DNA of 64,000 nucleotides from the NCBI GenBank assembly GCA_037074615.1, contig CM073537.1:19487989-19551988 (forward strand), in the 5' to 3' direction. The position numbers and the translations under genes are program-made. Below the pieces are notes generated by a model. The model made no database searches and was not told the origin of the DNA. It saw only the letters and a program-made list of their open reading frames with translations. The first letter of the stretch is position 1; the number at the start of each line of letters is the position of its first letter. This DNA comes from Leucaena leucocephala. Lineage: Eukaryota; Streptophyta; Magnoliopsida; Fabales; Fabaceae. Below, in pieces: positions 34,475 to 45,106 of the stretch.

Positions 34475-36500
34475 TTTATTTTAGATAATATTATTGTTTG
34501 ATGATCTATATGTATAATTATTCTGTCTTCCTGAATTCTATACGGTCTTACTAAATCTAAAAAATATTTTCCTAATATTATTTTATAATTATTATTATTA
34601 TCTTCTTCTACCCATACTTTAATATTTAATATATCTCTATTATTGAATCTTATTAAAATACTTGCTTTTGTTCCTTCATTTGTTATTTCTAAATTATTTT
34701 TAGTATAACTTAATTGAATTGTTGTTTTTTCAATATTTGGATCTACTTTTGCTATTATTTCCTCCCATATAGCTTCTTTCTTTATTTCTAATAATATTAA
34801 ATTTTTATTTCTTTCTGTAATATATAATCTTATACTTTGAGGTCTTAATTGTACTAAATTTGAACTTATTGGGATTTCTGCTAATCTACTAGCTTCATAA
34901 TTTTCTTCTCTTAAACTAGAACTTCTATTAATTCCTCTTCTAGATATAGGTCTATAATCTATACTATGTCTTAGCGGTAAATTAATATTTATGGTTGAAT
35001 ATTCTGGTGTATTTATTCTTAATGATCTTTGTCCTAAATTATCATTACTTTCTATTCTTCTAGGTAATTCATTATATAATATAGTTCTATCTAATTCTAA
35101 CTCTAATTGTCTTGGTATAGTAATATTAGTTGTTTCTAAAGGTAATTCTCTTAATATAGGCATAAAATTCTTATCAATAGTTATTCTTCCTTGAGATTTA
35201 TTATATATCTTATGTTCATTTGTACATACTAATCCTATCATTGCTATTATACTAATTGTCTTAGCTCCTTATAATAATCTTATTTTGTCTAATTTATGAT
35301 ATACTAATATTGATCTATTCATATGTTCATCAGTTCTTGATATTGTAAAATTCGTATTTAAAGTAAATTTTAATTTTTGATATATTAAATTTCCAGTTAA
35401 AGCTCCTAATATGCTATCTTTAACAGTATGTACGTATTATTCTTCCATCTGTTATTAATAATTCTATTGGTGAATATATTCCTTGCTGAAAATATGCTTT
35501 TACTAATAATTGTACTCCTGCTATATATATTTCTGTAACTTCATCTTTAAATGATAATTTTTCTATTTCAGATTCTATTAATGATTTATTTATTAAAGGA
35601 ATTCTAAGAATACCTTCTGTTAAACTTGATTCTATAGGATATTTTTTCTCTAATACTACACATGCTTGTTTTTCTTTCTTTTTAGATTTTAATATTTTAC
35701 TTACCTTTTGCATAAAATTTTCATTTCTTAATTCATTAGTTGTCATATCTAAATGAGTATTTTTTATTTTATTATATTGTTGTCGATTAGAAGTTATTCT
35801 TTTTTCTACTATTTCTTCTTCAATATTTCTATATTCTTCAAATTCTTCATATTCATTATCTCTATTACTTGTTTCTCCTATTTCTTCACTTCTTATCATA
35901 TTAATTTGATAATTATCTTCTATAGGCGAATAAAATTTATCACTTATATCTTCTTCTAATATATCTGAGTTTTCACTATTATTATCACTATTACTTAATT
36001 CTTTTATCTTATATATTTCAATATCATCTCCATCTATTTCACTTCCTGATAAGTTATTATACTCTATAGGTTCCATATTTAAATCATATACTTCTTCTAA
36101 TATATTTACTCTTTTCTTATCTTTTTTAATTGGGCAATTAGTAGATATATGACCTAATTCTCCACAATTATAACATTTACATTTTATGGGTTTTTTCTTA
36201 TAATTTAATTTTCTTTTTCCTTTCTTAAAATATTTTCTTGGTTTATATTTTTTATATACTTTATATTTTGGATATTTCTTAAACTTATATTTATGCATCT
36301 TTAATCTTCTTTTCTTTTTCTTATTTTCACATCCCCATCTATGAGGTGTTTCTAATTCTCCACATTTTAATATCATTTTATTAGTTTTATAATACTTAAT
36401 ATTTTTCCAAGCTTCTTTACATTTATTTGATAAATATTCTCTAAGATAATCTTCTCTTCTTCCCATAGTATCTAAATAAGTTATTATATTTTGATTACTA
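34471..36500 (-). pseudogene. pararetroviral capsid C-terminal part and movement protein
   Basis: The 35420-36466 frame begins within the capsid (EDYLREYLSNKCKEAW), passes a very basic stretch and the CCHC zinc knuckle CYNCGELGHISTNC (about 36135-36180), then an acidic linker. It then enters a 30K-type movement protein core (VTEIYIAGVQLLVKAYFQQG, then PIELLITDGRI). A frameshift near 35425 and a TAA at 35269 separate this from the rest of the movement region (34471-35241). The order capsid, knuckle, movement protein in one ORF is what suggests the cavemo/solendovirus type. The 5' end is cut by the inversion at about 36480-36500. Confidence 0.8.
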
Positions 36501-38250
36501 TATTAATAGAAGAATTAGAAGAGTTAAAATGAATAATATAAGAATTATGGAACCTAGAATTTATGGATTAGAAATTAATAATTTACCAGTAAATTCTTAT
36601 ATTCCTTCAGTAGAATATAATGATTGTATGTTAGTACATTTCATTATAAGAGGAGAAGGAGATAGTACTTCTAATCAGATTAATTGGACAAATATGTTTT
36701 TAATAAAACAATTAGGAAGTTATATAAATACTAATATTGAAGATTCGTTAAAAATATTTACAATAGATCAAATAATAGAAAAATTACCTGAAGATATAAG
36801 AAAAATAATAGAAAATGAAAATCCTAAAGATAGAATGAAAAGATTAATAGAAATTTCTAAACCTATAGAACAAAAAATATATGAAATAAAAAATGATATA
36901 CAAGATATAAAAAGAGATATAAATAGAATAATAAAAGCCTTAGGAATAAAATTATTAGTTGAACCTATAAAAGAAAAAGATCAGATAAATATGATAAGAC
37001 TAAAAGATATGGAAAAAGATGATATGACAAAAAAAAATTAAATAATCAGGGTATGGATGAAAATATTAGACAAACAAGAGAATTAACTGAAAAAATATAT
37101 AAAGGACAAGAAATAATGAATAATAATTTATGGACTATATTTGAAGAAATAGAAAAACTAGAATTAAAAAGATATGATAATATAGATGAAGACAAATTAT
37201 TATTAGATACAAGAGAAGATATAAAATTATTGAGTAAAAGTATTATAAATAAGAGAGAAATAGAAATAAATGAAGAAAAGAAAATAAGTCAGAAAGAAAA
37301 TAATAGAATATTAGAAATAGCATATAATATAGGATCAGATTTATATGATATAAAAAAGTTTTTTGAACCAATAAAAAATGAAGAAAATATAAATATAATA
37401 AGAAGTAGAGAAGAAATAGAAATAGAAGAAGAATAATATAATGAAATAGAAAGAATTATGGGTCAAGAAGAAGAAGAAAAGTTAGAAAAATTACAAAATG
37501 ATATGAAGAATTTTATTAGAATAAATCCAGAAATAAGTCAAATAAATATGCAACAACAATTTAATCCACCTAATACTGAAAGTATTGAATACAAGAATAT
37601 TAGTACTGAAAGTAGTCGAAGAAATGATAGAATTGAACGAGAACAAGAAGTTCAAGATGGAAATATTCATAAAGAACCATTAAGAAAATTTGAAGAAGAT
37701 GAATTTGTATTTAATGCTTCATTTAAACAAGCTAGTAATTCAAATTATGTACCACCACCAATAGAACAATATGAAACTGCTAGATCAATACCAAATTCAG
37801 GAATATGGTTAAATATGGATTGTCTATTAGATAATAAAAAAATACTAGAGGAATGGAGGAAAGCTCAATTAGTAGCCTTAATAGGAAAAAATATAGATAC
37901 TCAAGTAGCTAATATGTTAATAGAAGCTAGTTTTGTAGGAAACGTACAAAACTGGCGGAAAAGTAAAGATCATGAATTTAGAGAAAGAGTTAGAATAGTT
38001 ATAGAACCAACAAATAATAGACGAGAATATTATGCTTTATTAATAAGACAATATGAACAATTATCGAGAAATGAATTTATAGGAAGAAGTAATGTGTTAT
38101 TTGAAAAGACAACTAGAAATAGAGCAATAACAAAAAATGCATCAAATAGAAATATGTTCTTTAGATCCCAAATATTTAAATCAATATATTTGTGAATATA
38201 AAAAATATTATTATGAAGCAAGATTAGAAACATTAGATGAACAAAGATTA
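36490..38250 (+). pseudogene. inverted capsid N-terminal segment of the pararetrovirus
   Basis: It begins with the last codons of an upstream ORF (LIEELEELK) whose TGA overlaps the ATG at 36529-36531. The next frame (36529-37041) runs into an A9 run at 37030-37038, where one lost base would explain the shift into the next frame. That frame (37053-38195) has a TAA at 37434 and then capsid-like sequence (WLNMDCLLDNKKILEEWR, then MLIEASFVGNVQNW). After a further shift near 38130, a third frame keeps capsid sequence (SLDPKYLNQYICEYKKYYY) to about 38250. The capsid then resumes on the opposite strand at about 36500, so this segment is inverted relative to the rest. Confidence 0.8.
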
Positions 38251-38262
38251 TATATATATATA
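38249..38262. repeat. (TA)n run at the pararetrovirus right boundary
   Basis: Viral sequence passes into TATATATATATATA and then into unrelated sequence. Confidence 0.6.
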
Positions 38263-38534
38263 TACATGGGTTGGTTTTAGTAATTACTTAAACACCTTTG
38301 GCTTTTATCATCACTTGATCAATCTTAACTTCAATGTATAAGAACTCAAGTGTCCTCCGTATCTTCTCTCTCCCTCTCATGGAGAATCCATCTTAAAAAG
38401 ATAGCATATTTGGTTGGAAAACCTATTGGACTAATAAATTATACTCTTTTACTTTCTAATATAAAATTTAATTAAGAAATTGATCTTAGTTATAAATATA
38501 ATATTTATTTATTATATTTATTAATTTTTTTTAA

Positions 38535-38700
38535 CTAATTTCTATTAATACTCTATTAATAATAATTAAATAATGAGGGAGGAATGAAGTTACAGAATAT
38601 AATTATAATATTTAAAAAAAATATATTATATTAATTAATTTTTTAATTTAATTAAATTAATTAAATAGATTATGTATTAGAGATTGGAGGAATATTTTAT
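38535..38700. repeat. AT-rich dispersed repeat (MITE-like), copy B
   Basis: Same order of blocks as 9085-9260: TTAATACTCTATTAATAAT, GAGGGAGGAATGAAG, then a TAATTTAATTAAATTAATTAAATAG core and TATTAGAGATTGGAGGAATA. Ends are not resolved. Confidence 0.45.
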
Positions 38701-38769
38701 TTATAAAAGCTTCTCACCATCAGCGCTCTCGTCATTCTTGTCAGTTTTAAGTAGCTCCCAACGTCAATG

Positions 38770-38975
38770 CACAAAGCTTTTTTTTTTTGGTAAATAATTT
38801 TTTAGAGAGGGGTTGGACTCACTAATAATCTAAGGCTAGGTTAAAGTCTCCATTCTTTCTAAGCGATACTAATATCGGGTAGGGCGAGCCGTCTATTATC
38901 TTTAAGCATAAATCTTGGCACCTAAAAATTAAGATACATTCTAAGCGTCGTGACTAGAATCACAAAAAAATAATA
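38770..38975 (-). mobile_element. SINE-like repeat, family 2, copy B
   Basis: On the minus strand it matches the 8340-8560 body (TTCTAGTCACGACGCTTAG, ATATTAGTATCGCTTAGAA, GGTGAGTCCGACC-like GTGAGTCCAACCC) and ends in an A run, seen as the T run at 38777-38787. It lies between the pararetrovirus and the NPF gene. Confidence 0.65.
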
Positions 38976-39042
38976 TTTTTTAAAAATTAAATACGCTTTA
39001 AATAGTTATATGTTTGGGGGAATACACACAAAGTTAATTATA

Positions 39043-39275
39043 AGCCACGATGGGGCATACGTGGATTGAGTCGGTTTCCGTGGCCGCCCCAAAAAGCCTT
39101 TGGGCGCCCCCCCAAAAGGGCGAAACCCGACAAAAAAACAATGGCCCGGCTCGATCGAATTGATGGAAGGACATCGTTCACAGAGCTAACTGGGTGTCCA
39201 CTCCCAATTAGAGACAAGGCCACATGCATTGAACTGATTCTTAATTCATTGCCACGTGGCACCAGTCAGTCATAG
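39043..39275. other. GC-rich patch of unknown nature
   Basis: Strikingly GC-rich compared with its neighbours (GTGGCCGCCCC, GGGCGCCCCCCC) and open on both strands. A palindromic CCACGTGG lies at about 39251-39258. I recognise no protein or element. It lies downstream of the NPF gene's 3' end. Confidence 0.4.
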
Positions 39276-39507
39276 ACCAAACGAAGTTCAAGTATATCAA
39301 GTAGTATAAATACATGCTGATGAAACAAATATGCTTTCCTCTATATAACCTGATAATGAAACATTCCATACATCAATATATATTTGTTATGTTTATTGCA
39401 GGCTCTGGCATTTCTCTCGTCTTCTCGAAAGATCAGTCTTTGATGTGACAACTGAATTAACTGATTAATTTTGATACAACGTAACATTAATAGTTTAGGG
39501 ATAATCA

Positions 39508-40614
39508 TTAAGTGTCTCGTGTTTGTGCATGTTGAGGTTGTTGTTGGTTGATTCCAGATACGAAACTAGCAGAGATGGTACTGTCATCCACATTACGACT
39601 AACAGGATTGTTGGATCTGAGCAGGAATTCCTCGTCTCCAGGAACATCTTCCCTGTACTTATACCAATTTGCCCAAAACAGATAGTTAGCGAAGTTGATC
39701 ACACTCAGTATCGCCAAGAACCAATAGAATAGCTCCACGTGCATCTTGTTCAGATCCTGCCCTTCCAACCACCCCATCTTGTTGCTCGTATGCTTCTTCG
39801 TCACCGAGTTTATCATCTCCACGAAAGCTGAGTTCAAGTAGTATCCCATGGACAGCGAAATAAACGAGAATGAAGTTGACAGAGATCTCATGCCTACATA
39901 TACATATATTTATATATATAAATGTCACAGTTTCTATATACGATATAATACTGATTGATTCAATAATCTTTTAGTGTATGTGTGTGTATATATATATATA
40001 TACCTGAGGGTGCTTCCTTGTAGAAGAACTCCATGAGGCCGACGAGGGTGAACATGTCGGCGATGCCGAAGATGGCATAGTGAAAAGAAAGCCAGAACAA
40101 GCTGATCTGTTCATGGTGTCGGTTGAACTGGTTCTTCCTCTTGACTTCCACGATGCCGGCGACGGTCATGGAGATGGCGGAGAGGACAAGACCCACGCCG
40201 ACTCGCTGGAGGTGGGTGATACCGTTGGGGTGGCCGGTGATGCGGCGGAGGAGGGGGACGAAGGCGAACTCGTAGAACGGGATGAGAAGGGACATGAAGA
40301 GCAAGGGGATGACGGGGATGGAGGCCGCCGGGACGTTGAAGTTTCCGATGCGGGGGTTCATGGCGTAGCCTTGTTGAACTGACACGGTCTGAAGTTGCGC
40401 TAGGCACGTGTTCATGATTATGGTGCTCAGAAGAATCGGCATCATTCTGGTTAAGATCTTCACTTCTTCCACCTGTGTCACCGTGCACACTTTCCATTTC
40501 TTCGCTTCCGTGCTTCCTTCTGGAACAACCGCTGCCTTGTCCAGTAACCTGCATGCCCAATAATAATCACCAAATTTTAATCCCAATATCATCAAAACAA
40601 AACTTTGTGATGAT

Positions 40615-40657
<43 letters not shown>

Positions 40658-42148
40658 TCACCTAAATTGTTTAGTGTGAAGGATGGGTTTTTCGTGACGA
40701 TTTTTGATTTGGTATAACTCATGGGCATTTTCGGGTACTTTTACGTTCCAATTCTTGACTGCCACCACCAAAACCTGCCGATGAATTAATACGATTAATT
40801 TAGGTGTGTATATTAATAGGAGATGATGATGAGTGACTGGGTGTATTAACCTCTAAGACTCTGAGCAAAGGGCTATTTCCTGGTTCACGGACACGATAGA
40901 AAGGCTTGCCCAAGGCAATGAAGATGAGGGCAGCAGCAGAACAGGACATGGAGATGATGAAGCTTTTGTCCCAAGCCATTTTGACAGTGCTGACATAAAC
41001 GACGAAGGTGACTCCAATGGAGGCGCCGAGAGTGATACTGAGGAGCATCCAGTTGAAGAAGGTGGCGATGAACTTGCGCTCCTTTGGGTTCTTGTAGTCG
41101 AACTGGTCCGCTCCGAGAGCCGGCACGCAGCCTCTGATTCCACCGCTTCCCAGAGCCAGCAAGTATATGGAGGCGTAGAACAGCGCCGCCTTTGAGCCAT
41201 GCACGCACTTTTTCTCCCCACATGGTGCAGGTTGAAGCTCCTTGTTGTGTGATTGAATCACCAGCAACATGTATCCCTGCAGTTCCCAGAGTAAGTAAAT
41301 ATAATGAAGAAAGAAAGTGCAGAGAACGAAGAAAGAAAGCGCAGAGTTTTTAATGTTACGTACAAGCAACTGGATGAAGCCAAAGATGAGGCAAGTGTTG
41401 AGACGAGTGAGGTAGGTGTCGGAGATGAATCCACCGACCACGGTGAGCAAGAAGGCCGTGCCGAGGAAGTTGGTGGTGGTGGTTGCTGCCCCAGCAACGT
41501 CAAAGAACATCACCATCATGAAATACAGTACCATGCTCGCCATGTTTGCCACGAATCCTATGTTGTCCAGGAACATCATTGCTGCATCCAACCACCAGTC
41601 ATACGTTAATTAATTCTGTTTTTTTTCTTCAAAATCAAACGCCTTATGATCTATTTTACTCACCGAACAAGAAGTACGTAGCTCTGAACCCTCCCTGCTT
41701 CGAATTCATATGCTTCATAGGTTGATACTCCACATCCTTCATCTTATCTCCAACCTCTTCTTCCACACCCTATAATTAAACAAATGACGATTAATTTCAA
41801 TGTGTGTGTGTAGGCGCGCGCGCGCGCGCACATACATATATAAAGGACAGTAGAATACGGTACATAGTTTGTCGCAGTGAAGATTTCACGTAAAAAGTGT
41901 TGAAATATATAAACACGAGTTCCACCGATTTCAATAAATCACATCGATCATCTGAGGAAAAAAATCTAAGTTTTGTATTCATGCATCAAGAGAACTTTTT
42001 GGAGGAGGGTCATAAACAAAAAGCACTCTTCTTTTAGCCCAGAAACTGACGAAGCAGCCCATGCAATAACAATGAATCAGAAAAATATGCACGAAAATAC
42101 TTTTGTGGCCAAGATGTTAATACCAAACACTAGAATGACAATTACCAT
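39508..42148 (-). CDS. NRT1/PTR family (NPF) membrane transporter, NPF4-like
   Basis: Seven exons: 42146-42148 (ATG only), 41664-41769, 41364-41581, 40851-41276, 40662-40774, 40004-40548 and 39508-39893. They total 1797 nt, or 598 residues, the usual NPF length, with phase kept throughout. Family marks: TTTNFLGTAFLLTVVGGFIS-type TM2-TM3 region, YLLALGSGGIRGCVPALGADQF, TATQV-position segment CTVTQVEEVKIL, GNFNVPAASIPVIPLLF, THLQRVGVGLVLS and FFYKEAPSGMRSLSTSF. About twelve membrane spans are expected, with the long central loop between TM6 and TM7 (about residues 235-300). NPFs are proton-coupled carriers of nitrate, peptides or hormones such as ABA. The substrate cannot be told from sequence. 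The usual ExxER proton motif in TM1 reads FLDNIG. An alternative start is the Met ten codons into the second exon. Confidence 0.9.
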
Positions 42149-44303
42149 GGCGGATTTAAGCCGAGAAGAAGAAAGTCTTGGAGAGAACTGATCAGACGAT
42201 CGAAGAGACGAAGGAGAAACAGATATTAATTATGCATACGTTGTGTTACGTCTATATATACAGATATATATATATAGAGAGAGAGAAGGAGATAGAGAGA
42301 AAGACGAGAGTATCGTACGAGGAGGGTAACGCCAGGCGCTCCCAAATAAGAACCGGCGTTCACTGACTTTCCAAGACACAGCTTGAATGAGAGTTACAGG
42401 TTTGATGAAAACGATGTAACATGATAGTATAATCTTAATCTCCTCAAATATTGTATTCTGATCCATTGCTTCTCGTGTATTTTAATTGCCAGGTAAACTG
42501 CTGAACCAAGGATATACTTCAATTTTTTTTAGGGAATACAAAATTAATGTGTGTCATGTATATATAAATGAATTACACCATGAACACGCATCACATAAAA
42601 ACTTTATTGACAGATAAAAACAATGAGAAGTTGAGTATGATTAAAAGTATATAATATATATTTTAGAATTCTCATATATATATTCATCTCCTATTTAATA
42701 TAAGACTTAGTTGACTTATTTAGATGGATTAAAAAAATTAAATAAATCAGTTAATTATGACCAAATACAATCCTTCAAGATGAATTTATATAATAAATTT
42801 TTTAATCTACCTAAATTAGTCAACTAATTTTTATATTAGTTATAATTAATTAATTTAATTTTTTTAATATATATAAAAAAATTAAATAATTTTTATATCA
42901 AGGAGCCAGAGTACTATTTTACAAGTTGTACTCTTCACATTGTAAATGACAATATATAATTTTACCAGCTAGCTTGGTATGTGAGGACTGAGTAGGAATG
43001 GTAGAGAAAAAAAAGACGATAATGCAATAAAAAATGATGATCATATTATAAAAAAAATATTTTGATACTAGATATAGAAATCATCGAACAATCCCTCTCA
43101 CACACACATATAGTGTGGCTATTTTGGCAGATCAAAATGGGGTCAATTTCAGTTCGTTAATTTCAGAGCTTCCAGTTTTGATCACTTATAATTTTAGCGG
43201 ATGTTCCAATCTTCCCCCCCCTCCCCTCCCCTCCCCTCCAATGAGTATCCTTAAATAAGATTCATTTGATTCTTACGAAGGAGACAAGGATTAAGTTAAT
43301 TAATGAATTATAAGGGGCCAATTGCTTGTACTGCAAAGTTATTTTTTTAACTTCAAGAGAAAAATGGCGTCTATATATATATATATATAAAATAAAAAAA
43401 GTACATATACACGGACAAATGTGTCCTTATATTTATCGATATTAGCAAGGGCCTTGCTTCTTCGTGATTTGATTAATTTGGCATGACCATTGAAAAGTAA
43501 CATCATTGATTAATTTCTTTGTTTGTTTTGTCTTCTTCTGCTCTCTATTACAGAAATCAGTAAAAAATGATGATGGAACAGCACTATCTTGGAAAGAGAA
43601 GATACACTAGACCCGTGTTATGATATCATAAACTATTCACAGATCCTTTCTTAATTTCTACCATGCACGTCAACACTACATTCTTGTACATTTCACTGAA
43701 AGATGAGAACACGGTTAGCTTGCTGTGTTGGGTGCTATATTGAGATGTTATTCAAGCTTTCCTTAGAATTTGCAAACAACTTTATCTTCCTCAAACCCTA
43801 GCTAAACCTAGTGGAGACTTAGTTCTTCAATCTCAAGTCTTGAATACCTATAAACTCGAGTCATCTTAGACTGAGTTAACTAAGTACCCTAATTTTTTTA
43901 TGGATTAACACCTCTATTTTTTTAATTAAAAAGATAAATACTAATGACTTGATATTATAAACAGTATATAATCTACTATTTTATATTTACAGAAGAGTTT
44001 ATACGTTGCTCGACCACAAAACTATTTGCATGGATTAACATATGTAAGTGTCATTTTCATCATTTACTAGTCTTGCACAAATTTCTTTGCTGTATGGTTG
44101 ACATAACCATTAATGCCCAGATCATTTGTCTGTTCAACTGGTTTTGTCCTAGTTTTGCCATTTAATTCCTCGTGCTTCATATCTTGGCAAACAATCCAAG
44201 TGCTCGAGAACGCTACGTTTGTTTTTCTGATAAGGTTTTGCCACATCTATTTTTTCGTAGCATTCCGCATACTAGAGCATAATTAAGGTCCTAAACCGTC
44301 TAA
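42149..44303. other. NPF upstream region and intergenic sequence
   Basis: Contains a TA/GA microsatellite at about 42259-42300, a MITE-like repeat (42680-42915), a C-rich run at about 43214-43239 and a TA run at about 43373-43388. No gene seen. Confidence 0.55.
42680..42915 (+). repeat. MITE-like AT-rich repeat, family B, copy 2
   Basis: This copy has the clearest ends. It starts CTCCTATTTAATATAAGA and ends TTTTATATCAAGGAG, which are imperfect inverted repeats of Stowaway type (CTCC...GGAG). The interior matches 25550-25765 and 60905-61135. Confidence 0.6.
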
Positions 44304-44827
44304 GGTGTGTTTGGATTAGCTTTTGGAGAATAGATTATGGAGAATAAATTTTGGGTAGAATAGATTTTGGGAAAAATAGATTTTGGGAATAAAGATGTTT
44401 GGATGATTAGTAGTAGAATCACTTTTTATATTGGTAAATTACTAAAAAGGGTATGATATGATTAAAAGTAAAAGAGATGAAAGAGGAGAGAGAAGAGAGT
44501 GTAGAGAGGAGAGAGGAGAGAGAAAAAGAGATATAAGAGAGGAGAGAGGAGAGAGAAAAAGAGAGATAAGAGAAGAGAGAGAAGAGATAATAGAGATGAG
44601 AGAGGAGAGAGGGTGTAAGAAAAAGTAAGGGTATAATAGTAATTGGATAATCCAAAACCTAGATTTCAAAGAAAAAGCTATTTTCAGTAATTTATTCAAA
44701 ACCTAGGTTTCAAATCGAGATTTTGTCCAAAATCAATTCTCAACAAAAATTACTATTTGTGTAAAAATTTTCCAAACCGAGGTTTTGCCCCAGAATCCAT
44801 TCTGAAACCGTGGTGCCAAACACGCAC
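44304..44827. mobile_element. Tourist-like (PIF/Harbinger) MITE
   Basis: 524 bp flanked by TAA on both sides (44301-44303 and 44828-44830). Terminal inverted repeats are GGTGTGTTTGG on the left and CCAAACACGCAC on the right. There is no coding capacity. The interior holds a long AG-rich tract (44460-44620) made of repeated GAGAGAGGAGAGA units. It ends about 280 bp before the rhomboid ATG, so it sits in that gene's promoter region. Confidence 0.75.
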
Positions 44828-45106
44828 TAAGGCTATTTTGCTCCAGGGTTTGTACGACATGCGTTTTGTCAGCACCAAAACGACGTCGTACCCCTCCCGG
44901 AGGTGCGATCGAAGTAGAATCAATGTAGAAACGAAAGGGAAAAGTCTCGAATTTTCTGCGACGTACATGTCCGTTTCTTCGTGGCAAAGGCAAATGAGTG
45001 TATGATATCAAATAGGGTTCTTCGTTTCTTGAGGGATTAAACCAATTTCTACTTTCTGCTAATACCGCGATTGTTTGATAGGAAGATAGAGAGATTGAAT
45101 CGAAGG

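Larger units (their letters stand above)
31000..38250 (-). mobile_element. endogenous caulimovirid (pararetrovirus), nearly full length, rearranged
   Basis: On the minus strand: a promoter/intergenic region (31000-31640), a transactivator-like ORF (31651-32574), protease-RT-RNase H (32571-34474), and movement protein plus capsid C-terminus (34471-36500). On the plus strand: the end of an upstream ORF and the capsid N-terminal part (36490-38250). Capsid and movement protein in one ORF, a separate pol ORF and a final transactivator-like ORF is the cavemovirus/solendovirus type of layout; the genus is not settled. All large ORFs are interrupted, so this is a decayed copy. The right end passes into a TA run at 38249-38262. 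Confidence 0.88.

Noticed and set aside
35753..35959. Plus-strand frame rich in Ile, Phe, Tyr and Ser
   Set aside because: Antisense of the acidic, AT-rich capsid linker of the pararetrovirus.
40080..40560. Frames on both strands over the NPF exon at 40004-40548
   Set aside because: Shadows of the GC-rich coding exon; the real frame carries all NPF motifs.
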